From Mucidula mucida (taxonomy: Eukaryota > Basidiomycota > Agaricomycetes > Agaricales > Physalacriaceae), in assembly GCA_015501055.1 (NCBI GenBank), contig JADNYV010000453.1, positions 1-27,507 of the forward strand: 27,507 bases of DNA. Reading direction: 5' to 3'. The notes under the pieces are model-generated. The model ran no database searches. It saw nothing but the letters and a program-made list of their open reading frames with translations, and was not told the DNA's origin. The position numbers were made by a program, and so were the translations under genes. Position 1 is the stretch's first letter, and each line of letters starts with the position of its first letter. Shown here piece by piece: positions 1 to 9,142 of the stretch.

Positions 1-395
1 CGACAGATGTTTTGTCGTCCGTTTGGTTTGGTACTCAATACCATTGGAACGCGCGCCCATTTCCATATAGTGACGGTGCTGTGTTATACAGCAACTGGCT
101 CTAAGTTATCACGTCTCTCTACACGGTATCTTGACTTTCATAAGCTATACTGTAACGATTCGGACTGACACAGGAACATTAGTTAAGAGAACATGACATA
201 TAGGACAGATGCAAACTAGTTCCAGGACATAGTTTGACGGTCAAGATCTCGCGGTCTCGCATCTCCCAAGTCATAGCAAGTCACAAACTTTTATGTAATT
301 ACGCCACCGACAAGGAAGCATTCGACCCATAAATCGGCTTGTTTCCATCCTCTTGATTTTTGGCTGCCAGAATAAGCAAATGCAAGGCACATAAA
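1..395. other. No recognisable gene
   Basis: I see no coding structure, tRNA or clear repeat here. Recognisable similarity to the second hydrolase/coiled-coil locus begins only at about position 396, so this stretch is unique flank of the duplicated segment. Confidence 0.5.
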
Positions 396-483
396 AGACC
401 ACATGATCCATGGAAGGGTCTTTCTTTGTCCTTTGTCGCCAAAATCCAACACTTGACATTAACCATCACATCTTCACGCGATA

Positions 484-2004
484 TTGAAGCTGCTCAGACG
501 CTACGGTATTGTCCCCTTTCATGAGAGAATTCCATTCGCTCTGGAGAAGTCGACAGCTTACGTCCTGTTAGTCGCGAAGGCAGATGACCCCCCAGTGGCG
601 CAACCGTTACCGCCCCAATCACAGTGCGCAATCTTCATCCGTCAATCCGTTGGATTAAATATATGTCCAGGAGAAACAACCACCTGAAGAGTCGGACATT
701 GAGACGTCCGATGAGAAAATCGACGATAAAGAGAGGACAAAGACCGCACCATGACGGAAAACGAATTAGCGATAATCTGGCGCGTCTTGAAGACCTCTGG
801 GAAGATATCAGCACCCAGAAGGATTTACATCGAGCAGCTAGAGTTGAAGGAGGGTCTCTCAAACTCGATTTGCGCGACGGCAAGCAGTCTTAAACATCTG
901 GAGGTCGCCAAAGTGGAGGACGCAGAGAAACGTCGAGGCCATCTGCGGGAGACAGGAAATGCTGCGTACGTCGTGACCGCTCTTCAACGACCTGTACGCG
1001 GTCTACGAGGACGGCATGGCAGCAGCGACCAAGGTGGACGAGGACGCCAGACGTAAGTACGAGTCTACGTCGGCCTACAAAAGGAAGTCAAGAACCTGGT
1101 CAACGACACACGCGCCTTCCGAAAGATCACGACAGATGGGATGAAACAACAGGCCTTCCGGGCCCAGGAATCCCAAACGCGGTTCGTCAGGAGGTCTTCG
1201 CGCGATATAGAGCAGAAGAAATTTGACGACTTCATTGCCACTCGATCCGCAGAATTAGAGGCTCGCGAAAAGCAGTTGGGGTCGAAGGAAGCTCGGGTTA
1301 AGGTGCAACAGGTCGTAGGGGATTGGAAGCAGCCGGAAGCGACTGGATCACAGCGGTTTGTACCCGAGTGGAAAGCACGCGCAGAAGCGGAGCTAGCTCG
1401 TCTCACTTCTGAGAGAGATGCCTGAAGCAACAGTGCGCCCACGATAACTCGAAGGAGCTCGAGGAGGAAGTGGACAGGTTGACTATGGCAGTAGCGTCGG
1501 CGGAGAAGGAAGAGAAGAAGCTGAAGAAGCGAATCCAGAGGATGGAGAAGGAAATCCTCTCACCGAAAAGCGGACGGAGGTGTGGGAGCGCTTGATCGCC
1601 TACGACAGGCCACTGTTCGAAACCAACGCCGTACACGTGGCGTATATGAGGACCACGCTGGAAATACTGAAGATGGAACAGTATATCGAGACCGAGAAGC
1701 TGAAGGAAGCGCAGGCGTTTGCAGAACACGAGCTGAAAATGGGTAAAGGAGAGGAGCTCGGGCACGATGTGTTGGTGACACAAAGGGATTCCAAGATGAA
1801 GGAAGCGCAGGGGAAGCTGGATACGATAAGTATCGCAGACGAAGAACTCCAAAAGGAAGGTGAAAGGGATGCAGGTCATCGATGAGAAAATCGTTGGCGG
1901 CCTGTGAGACAACATTGGAATTGCGAGTCGAGATTGCCGAGCTGGAGGCTGAGTTGAACATGCTAGAGAAGAAGCTTGAGGTTTACGAGCTTTCGGGACG
2001 TTGA
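484..2004 (+). pseudogene. Coiled-coil protein, decayed copy
   Basis: This is the degenerate paralogue of the coiled-coil gene at 22024-23600. The start codon position reads TTG instead of ATG, and there are many 1-nt frameshifts, for example around 776, 826, 890 and 1555. A stretch of about 35 nt present in the other copy is missing near 1170. The surviving blocks in three frames match the other copy almost residue for residue from about 1200 to 2004, including the helix blocks around KKFDDFIATRSAELEAREKQ and EKLKEAQAFAEHELKMGK. The coding-type codon pattern is still visible, so inactivation is recent or partly a consensus artefact; the lost ATG supports real decay. It converges on the hydrolase copy, 24 nt away. 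The molecular function of the family is unknown to me. Confidence 0.85.
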
Positions 2005-2028
2005 TAGTGCAAATATAGGCAATTAAAA

Positions 2029-3214
2029 TTAAACCGGTATTTCAAAACCTGCAGCGAGCCAGTCAATGACCTTGGGCAGCGGCCTATCGCGGCTTCTGCA
2101 ACAACTGTAGCAACGGTAGCGAAAAGTCGTAGATCAGGCTGTCATGAAGTCCGCCCTCGTCCACCAAAAACGTAACGTCGACCCATTCTCGCCGACACAG
2201 ATATCATAGAATCGCTTATGAGTGTCGACATCCCTCCTTGCTGCCGATGTCACAAGCATTCGGTTAACAACGTTGTCCATCCAGTAAACCATCCCTTCGG
2301 CGCGTTCAAGACTTCGACGTAAGGAAGATCTGTCGGGGGAACGTCCTTGAGGAATAGATGACCCAGGACAAGTAGCGATTTGCTGCTGATAGTCGTACTG
2401 GTCTTGAGCTTTGTCGCTAGGGTACCCCACGGCGACTGAGAAATAGCCCGAAACGGAGATGCGAGGCAGGGCGCAACAGCGGGAAGTGGGTGAAGGATAG
2501 GGCAATCAATTGCAGAAGGATATTGGCCAAGGCAAATTCCTGCTATTTGTAGACATTTGGCTTCACGCAGATTGAGCAGGAATGCAATGGCATCGCGGGG
2601 GGCACGTAAGTGGTCGGGGTATTTTCCGTCAGGGTATAGTTATATGAATGTCAGAAACGATAATGCATTCGGGGTAAGCGACGTACTGTAGGCAAGAAGA
2701 CCATAACAACGGGTAGTCTTTTACGTGTAGCTCGGAGCAGACATGGTTCCAAACGCGATGCAAAGTCAGATAGTGGAAAGACAAGCGCGCCTATTCCCAT
2801 TGTAAAAGCAAGCTTCTTGGATGCGGTAAATGCCCATACATGTATATTAGAATTTGTCCAGGCCGTTTCGGTCCATCCATGAAATTTCGCACCGGAGGGT
2901 AATTCGTCAACGGTAACGGAATTTTTCTGTGTCGAGTCCATTTCGTTAGAATCCAATGGTGTCCGGCTGCAAATTGGATTTGGTTGTAGGTTAGATGGTC
3001 TTAAAGTACTAGAAAACCTTCGGTAAAATTGCGTCCATGGCTTGGAGGCGTGACGTTGATTGCTAGCTTCCAGCAATGTGGAAAGCTACGAGAGAGTTAA
3101 AACGTTTTTGTACATTGTAAAGTAATACGCCACGTAGAAATATAATCCAGAACGCGATAATGAGCTTTTCGAAACGCTGGTTTCCGCATAGTTGGGTGCT
3201 CGATGTTCACCCAT
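2029..3214 (-). pseudogene. Alpha/beta hydrolase (HSL-like), decayed copy
   Basis: This is the broken paralogue of the intact hydrolase at 20753-21999, read on the minus strand from an ATG at 3214. The N-terminus keeps the same layout, including an intron-like gap near 3090-3140, but both the oxyanion-hole and nucleophile regions are interrupted by frameshifts. Several breaks are single-base losses in runs of C, for example around 2180, 2230 and 2250, where the other copy has one more C. The upstream 150 nt, probably the promoter, is duplicated as well. A functional protein is not predicted from the sequence as given. Confidence 0.85.
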
Positions 3215-3399
3215 GTTTATTGCCCACGCTGACGAGCGTCGTATCTGCATAGGGAACCATGTTAGATATTGGTGATGGTGGGATGAAGGAAAGCGCCCCT
3301 TTTTGGGTCGGATCACAAGGTTTACCGGACAACAGTCATACCAAGTCATAATTTCGCCAGGGCTAGACAAAAACTCGTGTATCGCGGCTATCATATAAT

Positions 3400-4017
3400 C
3401 GAATTCAGCTCGTCAGACACGTAAATATTCCAGGGTTTTTGAAGCTCCTGGTATTCAACTTTGGTAGACTACCCGTTCAAGAACCTTACACTGCTGCTCG
3501 CGAATTCGTCAGCCTAGTCGGATCCAGAATCCGGCTTCTGGGATGACATTAATCATCTAGGAGTGCAACAACGTTAACAGTGCTTTACCAAAGCTATGAG
3601 GTTTGCCTGCGCAACCGTAGGGTGGTGAAGTAAACTCTAGGTTTTTGATACACCTCTTGGTTTACTGCGGTAATTAACGGATAAGACGGTATTGAAACCT
3701 CGGCGGTCGGGAGGTAGGTTTCGATACGGGCAAGTGACTATTGCAGTGCCGGGCGCTGGCGCTCAGAGAGCTTGGAGGGCGGGACTAGGCGGGATGAAGG
3801 CGGCGCGGTGCGGCAATACGTGTCCGAAGCGTGCGGTATGCAAGTTAGTAACGGTTTCAAAATGAGCCCGCTCCTGGGGACTCGGTATCGATACGTTTAC
3901 TAACACCCGGGAGGTTTACTGCGCCACCAATACGCAACCGTACATAGAGCTAGAGGCTAGGTAAAGTGTTAGCAAAAGAACAAAATTTGAGGAAAACACA
4001 ACAGCTCCTATGAAACA
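3400..4017 (-). repeat. Tail of a tRNA-Asp-headed dispersed repeat; otherwise no gene
   Basis: Read on the minus strand after the tRNA-like head (4101-4018), this stretch has blocks shared with the region downstream of the tRNA-like sequence at 8138-8231: a GGTGGCGCAG box followed by AAACCTCC and GGGTG (here about 3900-3930, there about 8287-8317). Later blocks with TTTTGAAACC and TATCGAAACCTAC are also shared. The order is the same in both places. No protein-coding signal is seen. The outer limit of the repeat towards 3400 is not defined. Confidence 0.5.
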
Positions 4018-4101
4018 CTCTCTGACTGGGAGTCGAACCGCTTTTGCGCGCATGACGGCAGTGGGACAGTGACAGGCGGTGTACTGAGGATATAATCGAG
4101 A
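4018..4101 (-). pseudogene. tRNA-Asp-like sequence, degenerate
   Basis: The minus strand has a near-complete tRNA-Asp layout: TCTC-GAT at the 5' end, an anticodon loop with CTGTCA (anticodon GTC), a 19-nt intron-like insert, CGCGC, then TTCGACT and CCCAGTCAGAGAG. The 3' half is identical to the functional-looking gene at 7200-7290, but bases are missing in the acceptor stem and D arm and the T stem is damaged (GCGG in place of CTGGG). It is therefore a pseudogene or the head of a tRNA-derived repeat. Confidence 0.7.
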
Positions 4102-5140
4102 CAGGCAAAATGACGTACGTAATTATGACAGGTTTTGAACTTCCTAAGGGGAAAAAAGTTAACGTCTCACGAGTCCTCTCAGTATTCATTTCAAGAACCT
4201 CGATGTAAGTCGGGTAAACCCTTTTCATGCATGTTTTCGGGTGCGCTGGAAGCTGGAACGAACTGGAGTCGCTGATCTGAGTCTTCCTTCGATGTAGTGG
4301 TGCAAGCTCGGGATGCTGGATGTGTTCAACTGGGGGTCAAGACGTTTCTGGTAGACGCGTTCAATTCATGGAGTAAGTAGATGCACATTTTGTCATCGAT
4401 ATGTTACGTCAAGTCGTTGCAGTGCGCGACGAGTCTCTTGAACCACGTTGGCAGCTGCCCGGAGCCGTGTTCGTCAGCTGGATTGAGAGTTCGCGTGGGA
4501 TCAGAAGAGCAGAAGGGGACAGACTTGGCGTGCGATGCAACGGAGAGTCCCGGGATGTGGATGCCGAGGACGGTCAACTATATTCCGCCTACCAATTTTG
4601 CTGGTACGAGCAGTCGTATTCGCACTTTGTCAGCTATTAATAACGCCCAAAAGATGGACGCCAAGATAGGAGGGCGCGAGGTTATTAGGAGAGTACGCGA
4701 CGGCTTCCTGTGGAGGTCCGATGACCCCAGTGTTAGGAGAGAAGAGTGATTGCGTTTAGTGATTTGGAATGGGACTTCCGTCTGTGGATGGCTGTGGACA
4801 GAGAATGGATAGGGATATCGACTGGGGCTAGGGCGTACGTGCGCGCAACATCATACCATCCGTGGAGGAGTCGAGACTTGAATCGGCTCCCGGCGGGGTG
4901 CGGGCAGAGTGGGGAATGAATACAATGGCCCGATCTGTAATCATTGTGCACAGAAGTTTCCAGCCGGTTCTCGCTGTTCTGAGCGACAGTATAGATGAGA
5001 TGTACTTGTACAATACGACTGTCGTACTTAGGGCAGGCGATGCAGCTCGGATTGATAACTTTCATCGATAGTAGGGGGTGGAGTAATTTGAAATGCGGAT
5101 GTCACCGGGAGGAAGCGCGTGACCGGTGGCGACGGTGCGA
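4102..5140. other. Intergenic region without a recognised gene
   Basis: Open frames exist here (for example 4381-4749 on + and 4733-5065 on -), but they overlap each other, have no recognisable domains, and show no convincing splice-site or codon pattern. I see no RNA gene. The right end grades into the promoter of the aldehyde dehydrogenase gene. Confidence 0.4.
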
Positions 5141-5143
5141 CGG

Positions 5144-5152
5144 TATATAAGG
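5144..5152 (+). promoter_or_regulatory. TATA box of the aldehyde dehydrogenase gene
   Basis: TATATAAGG lies about 50 nt upstream of the ATG at 5200. It is followed by a pyrimidine-rich leader (CTTCTGTTCTCTC), typical of strongly expressed fungal genes. Confidence 0.55.
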
Positions 5153-5199
5153 ACTTCGGGCAGGACCAAAACTATCTTCTGTTCTCTCATACACCGACA

Positions 5200-6923
5200 A
5201 TGACGACCTTTCTCACTGAATTCAACATCCTCTCTTCAAGGGCAAGTCTCTTTCCCCACCGGTGTATACATGGCGGCGAGTTTTCCAAGGGCGGGGATGG
5301 CGGACATTGAGTAGCGCTTTACTTGTCTCACTTTGTTTTCTTGCTCACGATGTCAGTGTGATAACCTTCAAGGCAAACATTACAAATCGACGAGGAACTT
5401 CGGCGATGTCGACCGGCCGTCAAGGCTGCACAAGGCTTCGAGACTGAGTGGGGTCTCAACGCGAGCGGTGCTCGTCGTTAGAGCTGCTCAACAAGCTCGC
5501 GTCGCTCATGGAGAAGAAACAAGACGAGCTCGCTGCTCTCGAGGTCTCGAAACGGTACGTCGCGTCATTTTCATCCGGTCCGACTAGCGTCTAATGGCAA
5601 ACTTTTGGATGGGCAAGGAACTGATACGCGTTCGCATCGCCACCATCAAGTACTATGCTGGATGGGCCGATAAGATCTGGCCAGACAATCGAGACGACGA
5701 GAACAAGCTTTGCTACAGCGCCACGAACCCATCGGTGTCGTCGGCCAGATCATTTCTGGAACTTCCCTTCTCATGTTCGCTGAAGCTCTGCCCCGCTCTC
5801 GCCACCGGAAACTGCATCATTCTCAAGCCTTCCCGAGTTTTACCTCTGACGCTATCCGCATGTGCTCTATTATCCAGGAGGCTGGTTTCCCAAGGGTGTA
5901 TTAACATCCTCACGGGTTACGGACAATGTCGGTGCTGCGATGGCCGGCACTGGACATCGAAAAGGTTGTCTCCTCAAGTTCTCATGACGGTCAAACTTAC
6001 AATTTATAGGTGGCGTTCACGGGTTCTACCCTTGTCGGCGCAAGGTCATGGAGGCTGCGCAAGTCCAATCTAAGGACGTCACCCTTGAGCCTTGGCGGAA
6101 AGAGCCCAACATCATCTTCAACGACTTGCGATCGACAGGCCTGTCAACTGGGGCCACGGTATTTTGTACGTTGTCCGTTTTGCTCCTCGATTATGTCTGA
6201 TTTTCTCGTAGCTGGAACCACGGTCAAGCCTGCTGGCCGGTTCGCGTATCTTGTGCAGTCTGGCATCTACGACCGAATTCCTAAGCGCTTCACTGAGCGC
6301 ACCAAAGAACATCAAGGTCGGCGACCCTTCGCTGAGGGTATAGACCAGGGCCCAGTCTTCGCAGCAGAATACGACCGCATCATGGGTTCATTCAGTCCGG
6401 CAAGGAGCAGGGTGCTACCGTCCACCATGGTGGTGAGCGCCACGGAAGCGAGGGTTACTTCATTCGCGACCATCTTCACAACACCACTCCCGACATGAAA
6501 GATCGTGAGGAGGAGATCTTCGGTCCGTCGGTGTTGTCATCAAGTTCGAGGATGAGGAGGATGTGATAAGACAGGCAAACGACACTGGTACGTTTTCTCG
6601 CCCTTTTCTTTTTGTCTATTCCAACGATTTCGCAGTCTACGGTCTTGCCGCCGCCGTGTTCTCGCAGAACATCAACCGTGCGCTCGAGACGGCGCACAAG
6701 CTCAAGGCCGGTACTGCATGGGTCAATTGCGCCAACCAGCTACATGCGAATGTTCTTTCGGTGGCTTCAAGCAGAGCGGTATCGGACGGGAGTTGGGCGA
6801 GTACGCGCTGCACAAGTACGTTCATCGTTCCTTTAGTTGGTCGTCGATGATACTGATGCGATACTTTCTTCTAGCTACACCCAAACAAAGGCTGTGCACG
6901 TCAACTTGGGCCACCGTATGTGA
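5200..6923 (+). pseudogene. NAD(P)-dependent aldehyde dehydrogenase, frameshifted
   Basis: Aldehyde dehydrogenases oxidise aldehydes to acids with NAD(P)+, usually in cytosol or mitochondria. Family landmarks appear in order in shifting frames: the start MTTFLTEFN, KYYAGWADKIW, the ILKPS region, FTGSTLVG of the Rossmann fold (from 6010), the ELGGKSP region with the general-base Glu (about 6085, interrupted by one extra C), the catalytic Cys codon at 6231 just after an intron, EEIFGP (about 6510), and the C-terminal [17 protein letters not shown] (6750-6810). Introns with good borders lie at 5965-6009, 6166-6211, 6588-6635 and 6816-6874. At least eight 1-nt indels break the frame, many in short homopolymers, while splice sites and active-site codons survive. 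It is either a young pseudogene or a consensus with indel errors. The TATA box and leader are intact. Confidence 0.85.
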
Positions 6924-7199
6924 ATGAGGAGCACTACGAAGCATGAACGATGAGCAAACCACAATTTAACATTATGTATGGATATCGCAATGTACATTAT
7001 GCACGGCTGATTAAATATGACCATTATCCTGAATGACTTTTGTGTGGCGAGATGATTGGTTCTTTGGTTGTTTTCGTCGTGAGATTTCACGCTTGGTTGA
7101 GCCAGAGGCAATGAGCTGACCGACTTCTGACGAGGCATGTTTTTGGTGAGTTTGATGGAGGGGTCAGACCAACTCAAGGTCAAAAGATCACTTGCTTCA

Positions 7200-7290
7200 T
7201 CTCTGATAGTATATCGGTTAGTACACGCGCCTGTCAAATCCTTTGATTGATGAGACGCGCGAAAGCTGGGTTCGACTCCCAGTCAGAGAG
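7200..7290 (+). tRNA. tRNA-Asp(GTC) with a 19-nt intron
   Basis: It folds as a standard cloverleaf. The acceptor stem 7200-7206 pairs with 7283-7289 over seven perfect pairs, with discriminator G at 7290. The D stem is GTAT/GTAC, the anticodon stem CGCGC/GCGCG, and the T stem CTGGG/CCCAG around TTCGACT. The anticodon is GTC at 7233-7235, and a 19-nt intron (7237-7255) sits after position 37, the canonical place for nuclear tRNA introns. A TTTTT at 7313-7317 would terminate RNA polymerase III. Two degenerate relatives are nearby (4018-4101 and 8138-8231); this is the only one with all stems intact. Confidence 0.9.
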
Positions 7291-7312
7291 ATTGAACCAA
7301 AACCATAAAACA

Positions 7313-7317
7313 TTTTT
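7313..7317 (+). terminator. RNA polymerase III terminator of tRNA-Asp
   Basis: A run of five T on the coding strand lies 23 nt after the tRNA 3' end, as expected for a Pol III stop. Confidence 0.6.
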
Positions 7318-7639
7318 AATAGCGCCCCGCGATCCTGTTGAAGCTTCATATATTGGCTGCGCATCTTCGAGTCGGCATTAGCAGGCGTCAGATAGAGTCA
7401 AGGCGAGTGTGTTGTATTACTTTCAAACTACTTCATACTTGCATAGTCAAAGCTGTTCCTATTGTACTTTCCATTGCGGCTAACTGAAGACCCGATCTAT
7501 CACGATCAGCCAATCCGATTTTTGAACAGACCACCGCGACTCTTTTATCATTTGGTCACTGGTGTGCCATCTTCTTCATTGGCCGGTGAGACGAGTTTTT
7601 TTTTTTCCAAATTACCTCATTCGTTGATTACCAACGAGC
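7318..7639. other. Region without a recognised gene
   Basis: This is the spacer between the tRNA-Asp and the minus-strand frame of duplication unit 1. It contains a short T9-type run near 7597-7606. No coding or RNA signal is recognised. Confidence 0.4.
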
Positions 7640-8000
7640 GCAGAGGAGAATGACAATATCCGAGTGCGGAGTGTACGCGTTGGCGCCACAATTCAGGTGG
7701 GCGATCTGAGAAAGGACTCGGAATGGCTCATTTTGTCGACACGATTCTAGGATCAGTGTCTGGCCTACCAGAAGGACCTCAACATGCTGCCATTGATGGA
7801 TTTTTCGCTTCATCGAAGATTTAGTTTTAGGTCCAAAGAGTTCTACTAGGCAATGACATCCGGTTGACCCTCGTGCGCCTTGTTCAGGCACTCTCTAGGT
7901 TCTCGTGCGAAAATAATGCTACCTATGAACGAAACTCTAAAGAAGATGTATCCTTCTGTGCAGCAGCAAAGTAGATACTGGCGAGGGAGATCTCGCCCAT
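7640..8000 (-). pseudogene. Unrecognised short protein, duplication unit 1, broken
   Basis: The minus strand has an ATG at 8000 starting MGEISLASIYFAAAQKDTSS. The same beginning is seen at 8779 in unit 2, with conservative changes. Downstream in other frames come a block CLVELFGP and a block with WQHVEVLLVGQTLILES. The frame is broken at least twice. I do not recognise the family and no membrane segment or signal peptide is evident. Amino-acid-level similarity to unit 2 (SLASIYFAAA versus SIAGIYFAAI; CLVELFGP versus CLVELFAP) suggests it once coded for protein. Confidence 0.45.
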
Positions 8001-8137
8001 TTCGGTTCTTGTAGGGCGCGTTTCTGTGATTTTTTTGCTTGGCTGAGCCATCCTTCTGACCATGCTCTGGTGCGCACTTGGCAACCGCGTACCGCTTGGT
8101 GCCACTGACAGAGGGGCCCGAGTCGATGTGAACATCA

Positions 8138-8231
8138 TCTTTGATGAAATATTGGTTAGTCCACGCGCCTGCCATAGTGTTCTATGGCGGTCAGTCCGTG
8201 CAAAAGTTGGGTTCGACTCCCAGTCAGACAG
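8138..8231 (+). pseudogene. tRNA-Asp-like sequence with altered anticodon
   Basis: It is the paralogue of 7200-7290 in duplication unit 2. The T arm (8207-8223) is sound, but the acceptor stem has a C-C mismatch and a G-T pair, the anticodon stem no longer pairs fully, and the anticodon position reads GCC rather than GTC. The insert after position 37 is about 21 nt. It is probably non-functional. Downstream it continues into the dispersed-repeat tail shared with the minus-strand copy at 3.6-4.1 kb. Confidence 0.7.
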
Positions 8232-8430
8232 ATCTTCACAGTCAACACTTGATTTTTACAATTGGCGGCCTCACGAGTTGAGTAGGGTGGCGCAGCAAAT
8301 GCCAAACCTCCTGGGTGCGTTACAATACCGACCACCTCAGGAGCAGCGCTCAGGTTTTGAAACCATCGATAACGGGCACATGAAGCAGTTGCTGGTATCG
8401 AAACCTACATAGGCAGTAAACAAGAAGGTG
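8232..8430 (+). repeat. Tail of a tRNA-Asp-headed dispersed repeat
   Basis: Beginning at about 8287 this matches, in the same order relative to a tRNA-Asp-like head, the minus-strand sequence at about 3930-3600: GGTGGCGCAG, AAACCTCC-GGGTG, TTTTGAAACC, TATCGAAACCTAC. It has no coding potential. Confidence 0.5.
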
Positions 8431-8459
8431 ACTCGGTACCGCTGACGTGGTTCCAGTAC

Positions 8460-8779
8460 TCAGACTCTGCCCTGCCATAAGGACAGCTCAGCAGTGTCAT
8501 TGATGAAGAAGTTTTCGCCTCGTCGTTCCAATTCATTGCTATGAAGATCTATAATCTCAGGTGCGAAGAGTTCTACTAGGCATTTACATGGGCCAGTGTG
8601 ACTGGCGCCTTTTTCGTGCACTCCTGTCGTACTAGGGTCTCCGGCGGAAATGCTACCTATGAACAAACTCTAAACGAGTACTCCAGACGAACGGGTCGAC
8701 GTACTTCAATATCAGAACATGTATCCTTCGGTGCTGGTATAGCAGCAAAGTAGATACCGGCGATGGAGATCTCGCTCAT
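8460..8779 (-). pseudogene. Unrecognised short protein, duplication unit 2
   Basis: An ATG at 8779 opens a frame MSEISIAGIYFAAIPAPK that continues about 44 codons to a stop near 8648. A second frame (8666-8460) with CLVELFAPEIIDLHSNE follows. The two could be joined by an undetected intron or a frameshift near 8650. It is homologous to the frame at 7640-8000. Function is unknown. Conservation of residues rather than only bases between the units argues for past coding capacity. Confidence 0.4.
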
Positions 8780-8800
8780 TTTATCCAGGCTTTGCCTCCG

Positions 8801-9142
8801 CCCGATGCGCCCGTTGAGACTCGAGAGGAGCGAGTTGGAATATACTGGATCCTCAGATGCTCAAAGGAGGAAGCGCAAGAGGATCATGAGACGTACGTTT
8901 GGGGCAGATTAGGTAGAATGAGATCCATATAACTGGAGTCAAGGAAGGAGTCAGTACAATACAATGACGGCTTTGGTGAATATTTACAGCTCCCTGGCAT
9001 GAAAATGAACTAGGAAACCCCGGTGAGTACTACGCTGTAAGATGAAGGATGATTGCTGACCGTCACTAAAATGCCTATGGATGCCAGACTGCACAAGGAC
9101 GTTAAGATATGCTCCAAGACTATTAGTAGTAAGATCGTCGAA
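8801..9142. other. Region without a recognised gene
   Basis: A short basic stretch (codons for RRKRKR near 8865-8885, + strand) is open for about 35 codons but has no start or splice context I trust. Otherwise nothing is recognised. Confidence 0.35.

Larger units (their letters stand above)
396..3375. repeat. Inverted duplicate, degenerate arm (pairs with 20590-23695)
   Basis: This segment is the reverse-complement relative of 20590-23695. It carries the same two genes facing each other with the same 24-nt gap between stop codons (2004 and 2029 here; 21999 and 22024 there). By eye, identity is very high in the middle (about 1.2-2.5 kb) and falls towards both edges, where many true substitutions appear. 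The middle differs mostly by 1-nt length changes in C or A runs. The arms are separated by about 17 kb of unrelated sequence, so this is not a simple palindrome. Confidence 0.9.
7065..8800. repeat. Tandem duplication (tRNA-Asp plus short minus-strand ORF)
   Basis: Unit 1 is about 7065-8010 and unit 2 about 8015-8800. Both start with a similar leader (a TTTCACGCTTGGTTGAGCCA-like block at about 7082 and its relative at about 8033), then a tRNA-Asp-like sequence, then a minus-strand frame with shared blocks: AAGAGTTCTACTAGGCA (about 7838 and 8567), ATGCTACCTATGAAC (about 7916 and 8650), and AGCAAAGTAGATAC-GGCGA (about 7966 and 8752). Divergence is substantial, so the duplication is old. Unit 2 also carries the dispersed-repeat tail at 8287-8430. 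Confidence 0.75.

Noticed and set aside
396..3375. Repeat-induced point mutation (RIP) as the cause of decay
   Set aside because: The differences are not mainly C-to-T/G-to-A transitions; many are 1-nt length changes.
4381..5071. Overlapping ORFs on both strands of up to 122 codons
   Set aside because: No domain, signal peptide, intron pattern or homologous second copy supports any of them.
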